Below are positions 1 through 8,600 of a stretch of DNA of 64,000 nucleotides, piece after piece. The stretch comes from an uncultured Bacillaceae bacterium. GTDB taxonomy: Bacteria; Bacillota; Bacilli; Bacillales; Cytobacillaceae. The position numbers and the translations under genes were made by a program. Location of the stretch: contig CALKIU010000130.1 in assembly GCA_937995745.1 (NCBI GenBank), positions 7,908-71,907 of the forward strand, written 5' to 3'. The notes beneath the pieces are model-generated. The model did no database searches. It was not told the DNA's origin and was given only the letters and a program-made list of their open reading frames with translations. How positions within the stretch are numbered: the stretch's first letter is position 1; each line of letters starts with the position of its first letter.

Positions 1-73
1 CGGAACAAACGGGTTATGGGACAGTTTTTGGCGTGTGCCAAAAATGCTGTACAATAAAATGGGAGTGATGAAT

Positions 74-826
74 ATGAATGAAGTCATTCAATCTTTAAAA
101 AATCACCGTTCAGTCAGGGAATACGATCCGGCAAAAGACGTCAGCGCGGAGCAGATTCAAACCATTGTCGAAGCGGCCTTGGCGGCGCCCAACTGGATTA
201 ACGGACAGCAAGTCAGCGTCATTGAAGTCCGCGATCCCGAGAAAAAGGAAGCTTTGGCCAATGCGTGCGGAGGCCAGCAGTGGATTAAAGATGCTCCTGT
301 TTTTCTCGTGTTTTGTCTCGATTTTTACCGGGCAAAACTCGTGTCCGAAATGCACCATACTGAATTCCGCCTGCCCGAGGAAATTGATGCCGTCATTATC
401 GGTTCCACAGATGTAGGAATTGCGCTGGGTACGGCTGTAGCCGCTGCCGAATCAATGGGGCTCGGGACGGTACCAATCGGAGCGGTCCGAAAAAATCCGC
501 AAACTTTTATCGACCTTTTGCAATTGCCGGAATATGTATATCCGATCTGCGGCCTGGTCGTCGGACATCCGAGCGGTCTTCCGTTGCAGAAACCGCGCCT
601 GCCCCTTGAGGCAACGTACCATAAAGAAACGTACGCAGCGGACATTCAAAAAGAAATGATTGAACAATACGACAAAACGTTCGCCGACTACACGTTCCGC
701 CGTTCAAACGGCCAGGAAACCGGCGATTGGTCCACCCGGGTGGCCAATTTTTACGCGACGGGCATTCTTCAATACAGCGACAAAACCAGCACAGCTCTCA
801 AAAAACAAGGTTTTCATTATAAATAA
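74..826 (+). CDS. nfrA: NfrA-type NADPH-dependent FMN reductase / nitroreductase
   Basis: Oxygen-insensitive flavin/nitro reductase of the NfrA branch of the nitroreductase family: a cytosolic FMN-dependent NADPH oxidase with roles in oxidative and electrophile stress in Bacillus. The 250 residues match the roughly 249 of B. subtilis NfrA1. The N-terminal HRSVREYD motif contacts the FMN phosphate; AAPNWINGQQ and the GLVVGHPSG stretch are family hallmarks. The frame is open upstream to an ATG at 35, but the ATG at 74 is chosen because GGGAGTG at 61-67 gives good spacing and the product then begins MNEVIQSL as in homologues. Monocistronic, closed by a terminator. Substrate preference cannot be read from sequence. 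Confidence 0.93.
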   Translation: MNEVIQSLKNHRSVREYDPAKDVSAEQIQTIVEAALAAPNWINGQQVSVIEVRDPEKKEALANACGGQQWIKDAPVFLVFCLDFYRAKLVSEMHHTEFRLPEEIDAVIIGSTDVGIALGTAVAAAESMGLGTVPIGAVRKNPQTFIDLLQLPEYVYPICGLVVGHPSGLPLQKPRLPLEATYHKETYAADIQKEMIEQYDKTFADYTFRRSNGQETGDWSTRVANFYATGILQYSDKTSTALKKQGFHYK

Positions 827-860
827 TCCGGGCCGGGAGGGATCCCGCCCCCTCGTCAAA

Positions 861-905
861 CCTCTTATTGCAGCAGCGTTCATGCTTGTGCAATAGGAGG
901 TTTTT
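861..905 (+). terminator. Rho-independent terminator after nfrA
   Basis: A 12-bp stem (CCTCTTATTGCA at 861-872 against TGCAATAGGAGG at 889-900, with one mismatch) is followed directly by a T tract from 901. It closes nfrA and insulates the BirA-regulated operon downstream. Confidence 0.85.
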
Positions 906-958
906 GTTTTAACTGCGTGCGGCTCCCTTCCGTTTCAAACGCCTGATTCATCCGTGAA

Positions 959-1009
959 ATGTTAACTTCATTAAATTAAAGGTTGACAAATAAACAATAT
1001 CATTATAGT
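959..1009 (+). promoter_or_regulatory. BirA operator overlapping the bioY promoter
   Basis: Half-sites TGTTAACTT (960-968) and AGGTTGACA (980-988) form the spaced GTTAAC-type inverted repeat known for BirA operators in Bacillus. The right arm contains a -35 TTGACA (983-988). A -10-like TATAGT lies at 1004-1009; the 15-bp spacer is short, so the exact -10 is uncertain. The biotin-transporter gene downstream makes biotin-dependent repression by BirA the natural reading. Known: the B. subtilis yhfUTS operon belongs to the BirA regulon. Confidence 0.75.
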
Positions 1010-1073
1010 TTATTGATATACAAATTTTTCATGCGACCTTAATATACAAAATATTTAGACTAGGGGAATTAGA

Positions 1074-1658
1074 ATGAAAATTAAAGATATGATGTACATT
1101 TCTTTGTTTGCCGCTGTGATAGCCGTTTTAGGGCTCGTTCCGCCCATCCCGGTGCCGTTTACACCGGTTCCGATTACCTTGCAATCTTTGGGAGTGGGGC
1201 TCGCCGGCGCCGTTTTGGGGGCAAAACGCGGGTTTTTGAGCATTTTTTTGTTTGTTCTGCTCGTTGCCGCCGGTGTTCCGTTATTGGCGGGCGGACGCGG
1301 AGGATTGGCCGTTTTGTTCGGGCCGAGCGGAGGGTACGTCATGGGATATCCAATCGGAGCGTTTGTCGTCGGATTGCTGGTGGAAAGGTATTGGGACAAG
1401 CTAAAGTTTTGGAACTTGTTTTTCTTTCAAGTCATTGGCGGAATTATTGTCGTCCATTTTTTCGGGATCATTTACCTTTCGTATATCACCGAAACCCCGC
1501 TGTTGGCGGCAGCCTTGTCTTCGGCTGTCTTTTTGCCCGGCGACACGTTAAAACTTTTGGCGGCCAGCTACATTGCCCGGCAGATTAATCAAAGACATCC
1601 GCTCATTAAAGCCAATAAACAAAAAGAACCGCCCGTTTTATCCAAACGGCTCGTTTAA
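1074..1658 (+). CDS. bioY: BioY biotin ECF transporter S component
   Basis: Substrate-binding membrane subunit of an energy-coupling-factor biotin importer. The 194-residue protein is almost entirely hydrophobic, with about six membrane segments. It carries BioY signatures: the P-x-P-V-P-F-T-P-V-P-I-T-LQ stretch near residues 24-37, AGVPLLAGGRGG near 66-77 and FGPSGGY near 83-89. The tail is positively charged. AGGGGAA at 1062-1068 sets the ATG at 1074. It heads an operon with the acyl-CoA synthetase and thiolase below, as yhfU does in B. subtilis, and sits behind a BirA box. The EcfA/EcfT energising module is not in this window; shared modules are usual. Confidence 0.93.
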   Translation: MKIKDMMYISLFAAVIAVLGLVPPIPVPFTPVPITLQSLGVGLAGAVLGAKRGFLSIFLFVLLVAAGVPLLAGGRGGLAVLFGPSGGYVMGYPIGAFVVGLLVERYWDKLKFWNLFFFQVIGGIIVVHFFGIIYLSYITETPLLAAALSSAVFLPGDTLKLLAASYIARQINQRHPLIKANKQKEPPVLSKRLV

Positions 1659-1683
1659 TACTTGAGGCATCAGGGGTGAAAAC

Positions 1684-3156
1684 ATGATTGGACAATACTT
1701 GCCGGAATTTGCAGAGAAATTCCCGCATAAACCGGCGGTAAAGGCTGACGGTGTGCAAGTGACATACGGGGAATTTTATGAGAATGTAAAGAAACTGCAA
1801 TATCATATGCAGAAAAAAACCGGCACGGACAAAGGCAGGAAAGTGGCCATTTTTATCGGCAATAAGCCGGCTTTTCTTGAGGTCTTTTTGGCGGCGGCCT
1901 CCCTCGGCTGGATGGGCGTCCCCGTTGATCCGAAGTGGACGGCCGGGGAGCTGGCGGATATTTTGGCCGAACTGCAGCCCGATTTGGCCGTGTTTGAAAA
2001 AGAGCCGCCTCCCGGATTTCCGTTTCCATCCCTTGTTTATGCGGAAGTGATGTTAACGGAAAAAAGCGGCCTTCATTGGATTTCCCATGATGATTGGGAG
2101 AGGGATTTTTACATCGGCTACACTTCCGGTTCTTCGGGAAGGCCAAAAGGGTATATCCGCAACCATCGCTCCTGGCTGGAGAGCTTCCGTGTTGCCGAAG
2201 AAGTATTTTCCATATCGCGGGATGACGGATTTTTTGCCCCGGGACCGTTTTGCCATTCCTTGTCCTTGTTTGCTGCCGTCCATGCCCTGCATCTCGGGGC
2301 GACCGTTTATATTATGGAATCATTTGCTGCGGAAAAAGCGGTCGATTTGATAAAAAAGGAACCCATCACTCTTATATATGCCGTTCCAACGATGATTTAC
2401 GCGATCGTTCGTGAATGTGAAAAACGCGGGGAGCAAATCGGCTCATTGCAAAAAATGATTGTCACCGGCGCAAAGTGGGAGACGGAACAGAAAGAGCGGG
2501 CAAAGCTGTTTTTTCCGAATGTTTCCCGGTATGAGTTTTACGGGGCGTCAGAATTAAGTTTTATTACATATATAGATGAAAAAGGATTTGCCGAAAACCC
2601 GAAGAGCATCGGCCGCCCTTTTCCGGGGGTCGATATCCGGATTGTCAACGACAAAGGCGAATGTTTGCCTCCGGAAAAAACGGGCGAGGTTTACGTGAAA
2701 AGCGGGATGATCTTTACCGGCTACTACAACCGGCCGGAATTGACGGAGGAAGTGTTCCGCGGCGGTTATGTCACGGTCGGCGATATCGGATTCGTTGACG
2801 AAAAAGGATACTTGACGCTGGCGGGAAGAAAGAAAAATATGATTATCAGCGGCGGGCTCAATATTTATCCGGAAGAAGTGGAAGAGGTGCTCCGCAATCA
2901 TCCCGCCGTAAAAGAGGCGGTCGTCCTCGGCATTCCGGACCCGTACTGGGGGGAGAGGTTAACTGCTTTCATTGAATGGGAAGCGGAGGAGGAGCCCGGT
3001 TCCCTTGAAGTCCATTGCCGACGGGAGCTTCCCGCCTATAAATGTCCGAAAGAATACATCACGGTGGACCGTTTTCCGATGACCGCCAGCGGAAAAGTGG
3101 CCCGAAATGAATTTCAAAAACTTGTTATGGAAAAGCGGCAGGCGGTGGAAAGATGA
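1684..3156 (+). CDS. yhfT: YhfT-like acyl-CoA synthetase (ANL superfamily)
   Basis: AMP-forming acyl-CoA ligase of 490 residues. The ATP-binding motif YTSGSSGRPKG lies near residues 147-157. The adenylation motif YGASE is near 286-290. VGDIGFVDEKGYLTLAGRKK (the D of the hinge region) and the C-terminal lysine motif ASGKVARN are all present, so the enzyme should be active. GGGGTGA precedes the ATG. It starts 26 bp after bioY, and its stop overlaps the thiolase start by 4 bp, so the three are one transcript. BirA control suggests work on a biotin precursor or odd acyl chain such as pimelate, but the substrate is unknown. Confidence 0.85.
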   Translation: MIGQYLPEFAEKFPHKPAVKADGVQVTYGEFYENVKKLQYHMQKKTGTDKGRKVAIFIGNKPAFLEVFLAAASLGWMGVPVDPKWTAGELADILAELQPDLAVFEKEPPPGFPFPSLVYAEVMLTEKSGLHWISHDDWERDFYIGYTSGSSGRPKGYIRNHRSWLESFRVAEEVFSISRDDGFFAPGPFCHSLSLFAAVHALHLGATVYIMESFAAEKAVDLIKKEPITLIYAVPTMIYAIVRECEKRGEQIGSLQKMIVTGAKWETEQKERAKLFFPNVSRYEFYGASELSFITYIDEKGFAENPKSIGRPFPGVDIRIVNDKGECLPPEKTGEVYVKSGMIFTGYYNRPELTEEVFRGGYVTVGDIGFVDEKGYLTLAGRKKNMIISGGLNIYPEEVEEVLRNHPAVKEAVVLGIPDPYWGERLTAFIEWEAEEEPGSLEVHCRRELPAYKCPKEYITVDRFPMTASGKVARNEFQKLVMEKRQAVER

Positions 3157-4292
3157 GAAACGCCGTCATGGTCGCCGCAAAAAGAACCGCAATCGGAAAG
3201 GTTGGAGGAATGTTCCGTCACGTGCCGCCTGAAGAGTTGGCGGGGACGGTGATTCGCGCCCTTCTGGACGAGTATCCGGTTCCGGTGGAATCAATCGATG
3301 AAGTCATTTTGGGAAATGCGGTCGGGCCGGGAGGAAATTTGGCTCGCCTGTCCGCTTTGACTGCCGGCCTGCCGGTGGAGGTGCCGGGAGTGACGGTGGA
3401 CAGGCAATGCGGTTCGGGGCTGGAAGCGGTTATACTGGCGGCAAGGCTCATTCAGGCAGGTGCGGGCGACATCTATTTGGCCGGAGGAGTGGAAAGCACC
3501 AGTCTCGCTCCGTGGAAATTGGCCAAGCCTCTCAACCATTTCAAGCAGTTTCCCGAAGTGATGCCGAGGGCGCGTTTTTCACCGCTATCCGTGGGAGATC
3601 CCGATATGGGCATCGCCGCGGAAAACGTGGCCGAACGGTTCGGAATCACGCGGGAAGATCAGGATCGCTTTGCTTTGAACAGCCACCGGAAAGCGGTGCA
3701 GGCGCAAAAAACCGGCCGATTTGCCGGGGAGATCGTTCCGGTCCGCGGACGGGCTCAGGATGAATGCCCCCGCCCGGACACTTCATTGGAAAAACTGGCG
3801 CAGCTGCCCCCTGTTTTTCAAGAGGGCGGGACGGTGACGGCAGGGAATGCTTGTCCGATAAACGACGGAGCGGCTGTTGTCCTCGTGATGTCGGAGGAAA
3901 AATGCCGCGAACTGGATTTCGTGCCGGTTGCCCGTTTTGTCGATGCGGCCGTTGCCGGGGTGGATCCGAATATTCTCGGCATCGGGCCTGTTCCGGCCGT
4001 TAAAAAATTGCTGGCGCGGACCGGTTTGACCGTTGACGATATCGATCTCGTCGAATTCAATGAAGCTTTTGCCTCGCAGGTGCTCGCTTCCTTGCGTGAA
4101 CTGCAAATCCCGGAAGAAAAAGTCAATTTGGGCGGCGGAGCGATCGCCCTCGGACATCCGTACGGAGCATCGGGAGCCGTCCTCGTCACAAGATTGTGCT
4201 CCGAATTGCGGCGAAAAGGAGGAAAGTACGGCCTCGCCACTCTCGGCATTGCCGGCGGCCTCGGCCTGGCAATGCTTTTGGAAAAAATTTAA
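3153..4292 (+). CDS. yhfS: YhfS-like thiolase, C-terminal catalytic Cys replaced by Gly
   Basis: Thiolase-fold protein of 379 residues, normally catalysing acetyl-CoA acyltransfer or thiolytic cleavage. The acyl-accepting Cys86 (DRQCGSG), Asn303 (NEAFA) and His335 (GHPYGASG) are present. The second catalytic cysteine, expected in a CIGGG-like motif, is instead Gly365 in TLGIAGGLG. That residue is the usual general acid/base for Claisen chemistry, so condensation may be impaired or use another residue. ATG overlaps the yhfT stop (ATGA). The operon partner supplies acyl-CoA. It could also be a non-canonical acyltransferase. Last gene of the BirA operon; it converges on the glycosyltransferase operon. 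Confidence 0.85.
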   Translation: MRNAVMVAAKRTAIGKVGGMFRHVPPEELAGTVIRALLDEYPVPVESIDEVILGNAVGPGGNLARLSALTAGLPVEVPGVTVDRQCGSGLEAVILAARLIQAGAGDIYLAGGVESTSLAPWKLAKPLNHFKQFPEVMPRARFSPLSVGDPDMGIAAENVAERFGITREDQDRFALNSHRKAVQAQKTGRFAGEIVPVRGRAQDECPRPDTSLEKLAQLPPVFQEGGTVTAGNACPINDGAAVVLVMSEEKCRELDFVPVARFVDAAVAGVDPNILGIGPVPAVKKLLARTGLTVDDIDLVEFNEAFASQVLASLRELQIPEEKVNLGGGAIALGHPYGASGAVLVTRLCSELRRKGGKYGLATLGIAGGLGLAMLLEKI

Positions 4293-4327
4293 AGGCGCCG
4301 GGCATTGCTGCCAAAGTGCCGGGCACC

Positions 4328-5518
4328 TCACCGTTTTTGCCGGCGCAGACGCCGGTTTTCTTTTTTGAGGGCGGCGATTTCTTGTCTTAAACGGGCGATC
4401 TCTTCGTTTTTCTTGTATGTTTCGATATAGTGGATTTTAAAGTATTCGATGTCCTTTGTTCCGGCGGGCATTTTTGAAGGGCGCTTGTAAACCTCTTTAT
4501 ATAATGCGGACAAGTCGGCAGCGACTTTTTTGATGCAATGGTGTTTTTTCACGAACGGCCGGCCTTTTCTTGAAAGCTGCCAGCGCAACTCTTTGTCGAG
4601 GATGATTTTGCGCAATTGCTTCTTAATGTTATCCGGATTGACGTTTAAAACAGGGATTTCTTCCCCGAGGCTGTTGATCAGGTCATGACGGATATAGGTC
4701 AGCACCGGTTTGCCCATGGCCATGCATTCCAACGCGGCAATCCCGTACCATCCTTTATGAAGTTCGTCGACCATGATATCCGCTTTTTTAAACCATTCCA
4801 TTGTTTGTTTATGGGGAATCCGGCTTGCCGTGAAAAATTCAAAATTCAGACCTTCTTTTTTTAACTCGTTTACGGCTTTTTTGATAATGGCCGTTCCTTT
4901 GATTTCCGGTATAGAGGGGATGTGAACGACGAGCGGCTTTGCCTTGTTTTTGTCGATGCCCACATGTTCGTATTTGGAAAGGTCAATGCCGCGGGGGATG
5001 ACTTTGGCCCGGGGAAAATATCCATGCATTTCCGGATCCTGGACGATGAACTCATCCACGTATTCAGTCAGAAAGTCATTATGTTTTCGCTGCACAGATT
5101 CTTCCCAGGGAACGGTGTATCCGTATTTAAAAAAACTGTAAGGATCGACTTTCTTATGGACGGACGGATAGCGGAGATCATTGCCGGTAAAACGGTAGAC
5201 AATCCTTTTTCCACGGCATTTTATTAAGGGAATATCCAGACCCTGGTAGTCGGTGTAAGGTCCGTTAAAAAGAAGAGGCCTCCACCAAAGATGATAAATA
5301 TCGTAATCTTCTTCGATCAATTGTTTTAACGTGTCCATCATAATTTCGGCCCGTGTTTGGCGGGTAAAAAGAATTTCCCGGTCGGCTTCATAGCCGAAGG
5401 GATGCTTGGAGTAGTGAACAAAAGTGACATCGATTCCTTGTCTTCTTAATTCGCGCGCCATTTCCATCGCTTGGTCGGAGTGATTTTTCGGCCCCATTAA
5501 CACTTTCAATGAAAACAC
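4328..5518 (-). CDS. GT4-like glycosyltransferase with C-terminal coiled coil
   Basis: Predicted cytosolic retaining GT-B glycosyltransferase of 396 residues. The N-terminal Rossmann half begins MGPKNHSDQAMEMARELRR; a C-terminal half includes VIPRGIDLSKYE near 180-191, a nucleotide-sugar site around EWFKKADIMVDELHKGWYG, and ALECMAMGKPVLTY. After about residue 360 the protein turns into a charged heptad-like tail (IARLRQEIAALKKEN) ending in an Arg/Lys cluster, which may dock it to a partner. It is the last gene of a three-gene minus-strand operon, 5 bp below the next glycosyltransferase. Donor and acceptor are unknown. Confidence 0.8.
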   Translation of the reverse strand: MFSLKVLMGPKNHSDQAMEMARELRRQGIDVTFVHYSKHPFGYEADREILFTRQTRAEIMMDTLKQLIEEDYDIYHLWWRPLLFNGPYTDYQGLDIPLIKCRGKRIVYRFTGNDLRYPSVHKKVDPYSFFKYGYTVPWEESVQRKHNDFLTEYVDEFIVQDPEMHGYFPRAKVIPRGIDLSKYEHVGIDKNKAKPLVVHIPSIPEIKGTAIIKKAVNELKKEGLNFEFFTASRIPHKQTMEWFKKADIMVDELHKGWYGIAALECMAMGKPVLTYIRHDLINSLGEEIPVLNVNPDNIKKQLRKIILDKELRWQLSRKGRPFVKKHHCIKKVAADLSALYKEVYKRPSKMPAGTKDIEYFKIHYIETYKKNEEIARLRQEIAALKKENRRLRRQKR

Positions 5519-5523
5519 CTCTG

Positions 5524-6234
5524 TTATTTTTCTTTTTTACGTGCCTTATCGTTCCGGTGTTTGGCGTTTAAAATCTTTTGCATGAGACTTTTATTTTTAT
5601 AGGCTTTAAAATACTGCATGGCCAGGGAGTAATTATAAGCGTAATTGGGATTGCTTTTGGCTTTTAGCGGCTTGTGCCATAAATGATAAATGAAATGGTC
5701 CAGTCTTTTGTGTCTCCCGCACATCGTTTCTAGGGCACAAAAGAATGCATCATCCGCACCGCCCCAGCCGACAAATCTTTCGTCCCAGCCGCCGACGGCT
5801 TCAAAATGTTTGCGGGGCACGACGTTAATTCCGCCGACTGTCCGGGGAGTTCTTTGTTTCACTTCCAAGTGCATTTTTACCGGCCAATGCGGTTTGGCGG
5901 CCAGCAGTTGTTTCGTGCTGTTTTCGGAAATATCGAGCACTTGTTTATAAGGGATCACCCATGCCGCCCGATCCAACAAATTGACAGCCTGTTTGATGAT
6001 GTGCGGATCATAGAACATATCTGCATCGGCAATGACAAAAATGTCCCGGGTCGCTTGTTTGGCCGCTTGGTTGACGGCTCTTGATTTGGAAAACAATTGA
6101 GTCTTGCACGTGCCGACGCATATTTCCGCATCAGGAAGCAATTCCCGGTAAAATTGCAAAATCCAATGAAACGATCTTACCCGTGAAGGATGATCGGGTC
6201 GGAAAGGAATCAAGACCGATATGAGCTTGAACAT
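5524..6234 (-). CDS. GT2/GT7C-like glycosyltransferase
   Basis: Predicted GT-A fold glycosyltransferase of 236 residues. VLIPFRPDHPSRV at the N-terminus is the nucleotide-sugar entry strand. VIADADMFYDP near residues 71-81 holds the D-x-D metal-binding motif, and GGWDERFVGWGGADDAFF near 147-164 resembles the galactosyltransferase C-terminal acceptor motif. No membrane segment is seen, so it acts in the cytosol. It lies between the SQD1-like gene (51 bp gap) and the GT4-like gene (5 bp gap) in one operon, suggesting that the three build one sugar structure. Specificity is not readable. Confidence 0.8.
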   Translation of the reverse strand: MFKLISVLIPFRPDHPSRVRSFHWILQFYRELLPDAEICVGTCKTQLFSKSRAVNQAAKQATRDIFVIADADMFYDPHIIKQAVNLLDRAAWVIPYKQVLDISENSTKQLLAAKPHWPVKMHLEVKQRTPRTVGGINVVPRKHFEAVGGWDERFVGWGGADDAFFCALETMCGRHKRLDHFIYHLWHKPLKAKSNPNYAYNYSLAMQYFKAYKNKSLMQKILNAKHRNDKARKKEK

Positions 6235-6285
6235 GGTATCACCAAATTTTTCCTTTTTGAAAAATAAACGTCAACAGGAACACGA

Positions 6286-7443
6286 TCATCCGCTTGGAAG
6301 GATGGCCTGGTAATGCTGGATGATCGTATTTTTATAGGGGAGCAGCTTTTTAATGGTGCGGCGAATGCAGTCATCGAGCGTTTCCGGCGTTTTTCTCAGC
6401 AAACGGGTCAGGAATCCCTTGTTTTCCATGATCATATGGTGGTCTTCTTTTTCCACGCGCGGATTTTTGATGTGGGTGACGGCGACGGGGATGTTGAAGG
6501 CTTGGCAGGCTTCTTTTACGGCTTCGGCCAATTCTTTTGGACTGATTAACAGGGTATACTGGTTGAACACTTCAAACTTTCTTTCTTTTTTCATTTCCGC
6601 CGCGCGCACGATGGAAGTGGCGGCATCATTCAACGTGATGAACGGTTTTCTTTGTTCCCCTTTTCCGTAAATGGTAATCGGATGTCCGGCAAGCGCCTGG
6701 GCGCAAAACCGGTTGGGAACGACGCCGAAGTAAAAATCAAAATCAAATCTTGTCGCCAATTTTTCGCTGAGGGCCGTCTCTTCCGTTTCCGTGCCGAAGA
6801 CGATGGAAGTTCTGATGTCGGTAAGAGGAAGTTTCCATAAATGGTGGGCCAAGTACAAGTTGTTGACGTCGTTTGCTTTGCTCATGTGGTACCAGGAGGT
6901 GGCCATGCCGGGATAGATGACGGTGTCCATGACGTTTCCCCGTTCGTCCCGGATGTCAAGGAACCCTTCCGGAATGGGGAATTCCGGAGCCCCGTAGACG
7001 CCGGTTGTCGTGGTGGTGATGAGGTGAGTGTCCTCAAGGCCGAGCTCTTTCATGCCCCACAATAAATTGCGGAGCATGCCGTTGTTGTTTTCTTGCGTGA
7101 AAGAAGCGAGCTGTCCGTTGATTTGCGAGTAGGGGGCGCTCGGTTGGGCGGCCAAATGGACGATGGCGCGCGGTTTAAATTGGGCGAGCAATTGATATGC
7201 GAAATCTTTGTTGCTGATGTCGCCTTCGATGAAATGGATATTCTCAAATCCTTTTTCTTTGGCCGTTTTGATTCTCGTTTGGATGTCGTATACGGGAACG
7301 GCGCTGATTCCGCCGACATTTTCAACCCATTTTCTCCGCTGCAAATTGTCGACGCCAATGATAAGTTCGTTTTTGAACGTTTTGCCCAATTTTAAAAAAA
7401 CTGGCCAGCCCATGTAGCCGTCCGCTCCTGTTAACAGAATCAC
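6286..7443 (-). CDS. SQD1-like extended SDR (UDP-sulfoquinovose synthase family)
   Basis: NAD(P)-binding extended SDR of 385 residues. The N-terminal LTGADGYMGWP differs from a normal GxxGxxG epimerase and resembles the GGDGYCGW motif of SQD1. Further SQD1-like blocks are the DNLQRRKW region, QPSAPYSQ, the YHMSK catalytic Tyr-Lys pair, NRFCAQALAGHP followed by YGKGEQRKPFI, FNQYT and NPRVEKEDHH. Known: SQD1 makes UDP-sulfoquinovose from UDP-glucose and sulfite. Whether this protein handles sulfite is inference; in SQD1 the block is EQRSAPYS, so Glu and Arg are changed here. First gene of the three-gene operon; it is divergent from a second SDR at 7587. Confidence 0.75.
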   Translation of the reverse strand: MILLTGADGYMGWPVFLKLGKTFKNELIIGVDNLQRRKWVENVGGISAVPVYDIQTRIKTAKEKGFENIHFIEGDISNKDFAYQLLAQFKPRAIVHLAAQPSAPYSQINGQLASFTQENNNGMLRNLLWGMKELGLEDTHLITTTTTGVYGAPEFPIPEGFLDIRDERGNVMDTVIYPGMATSWYHMSKANDVNNLYLAHHLWKLPLTDIRTSIVFGTETEETALSEKLATRFDFDFYFGVVPNRFCAQALAGHPITIYGKGEQRKPFITLNDAATSIVRAAEMKKERKFEVFNQYTLLISPKELAEAVKEACQAFNIPVAVTHIKNPRVEKEDHHMIMENKGFLTRLLRKTPETLDDCIRRTIKKLLPYKNTIIQHYQAILPSG

Positions 7444-7586
7444 TGGGCGTCACTCCTTTTTATCAATAAAAGGTGCCTTTATGGCTTTTAAATTTTATCG
7501 GGCTCTTCATTTAGGCTGACATCTCTCACCAATAAACAGCCCCTGAATATACATAAAACAAAACGGCTTACGACAGGGGCTGGTTT

Positions 7587-8492
7587 GTGTTGATCTTGGT
7601 GACAGGTGCAGCAGGATATATCGGTTCTTCTTTTACGCGAAATTTGGCACAAAAAGTGGGCCGGGAAAACATCCGTGCAGTGGATAATTTTGAAATTGGA
7701 ACGATTCGGGATTTGGACGGATTGAGAGTGGAAGCGGCAGATGCAACGGATGAGCGGCAAGTGAAACAAATGCTCGACGGAGTGGAAACGGTTGTTCATC
7801 TGGCGGCATACAGTGATATCCGATTGTGTGAAAAGCAGGGCAAAAACGCCATTTTAAATAATCTCTACAGTGTCAAGTTATTGTTGGAGGAAGGTAGAAA
7901 ACAACAACTGAAAAGATTTATTTTTCCCTCATCATTTGCAGTGTATGCCGGCGGTCACCGCGTTATTCATGAAGGAACTCCGAAAAAGCCCTATAATTTT
8001 TACGGTTTTTTAAAGCATTGGGCAGAAGAATTGATTGTATCGTATGCGGAAAGATATGGAATGGAGTATGTCATTTTCCGGCAAACAAATGTTGTCGGAA
8101 AAGGCTTGCTTGAAAAAGGCACGGTAATGAATGTCTTGTGCCGGCGGGCGAAAGAAGGCTTGCCCCTTGTCATATACGGGGACGGGAAGCAAATGCGCAA
8201 CTTTATTCATTTAAAGGATTTGCTCCTGTTTTATGAACGCGCTTTAACGGAAAATACCGGCATTTATAATTTGGGCGGAGTAGACACCAAATCAGTCAAA
8301 GACATTGCCCAAGAAGTAGCCGCAGCGGCAGAAGAAATATATGGGAAAAAAGTTGCCATTGAATACAGGGAAAGCATCCAGCCGGAAGTCATGAAAAACG
8401 AATTTCAATTCGACATCAGCAAACTGGTCAAAGATTTCCGCATCCGCCCGCAAATCACCGTCAAACAAATGATTCGCGAGCTGCTAGTTTGA
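7587..8492 (+). CDS. NAD-dependent epimerase/dehydratase (extended SDR)
   Basis: Nucleotide-sugar epimerase or dehydratase-like SDR of 301 residues. The GAAGYIGSSF glycine motif starts at residue 7. VVHLAAYSD, a FPSSFAVYAG serine region, and a catalytic Tyr/Lys in FYGFLKHWAEE are visible, followed by FRQTNVVG and YGDGKQMRNFIH, typical of UDP-glucose 4-epimerase relatives. It starts with GTG after AGGGGCTGG. It reads opposite to the SQD1-like operon, with a 143-bp shared upstream region, and is closed by its own terminator. It probably supplies an activated sugar to the neighbouring transferases; the exact product is unknown. Confidence 0.82.
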   Translation: MLILVTGAAGYIGSSFTRNLAQKVGRENIRAVDNFEIGTIRDLDGLRVEAADATDERQVKQMLDGVETVVHLAAYSDIRLCEKQGKNAILNNLYSVKLLLEEGRKQQLKRFIFPSSFAVYAGGHRVIHEGTPKKPYNFYGFLKHWAEELIVSYAERYGMEYVIFRQTNVVGKGLLEKGTVMNVLCRRAKEGLPLVIYGDGKQMRNFIHLKDLLLFYERALTENTGIYNLGGVDTKSVKDIAQEVAAAAEEIYGKKVAIEYRESIQPEVMKNEFQFDISKLVKDFRIRPQITVKQMIRELLV

Positions 8493-8527
8493 AAAAAATC
8501 AGTGGGTGTTCCCCACTGATTTTTTTG
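8491..8527 (+). terminator. Terminator after the SDR epimerase
   Basis: AAAAAATCAGTGGGG-type stem around a TGTT loop, followed by seven T. The arms are perfect (AAATCAGTGGG and CCCACTGATTT), so it may also stop the convergent glycosyltransferase transcript. Confidence 0.9.
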
Positions 8528-8600
8528 ATGCCGTCCGCCTGCCTCCGGTAAGCGGCCCTTGAAACAGGGAACCCGCCGCCATGTGCGGGACAGGGGGGAC

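Noticed and set aside
1055..1399. Long open frames antisense to bioY, yhfT, glpA, cyd genes and similar
   Set aside because: They are shadows of real coding sequence, with no start signal and low-complexity products.
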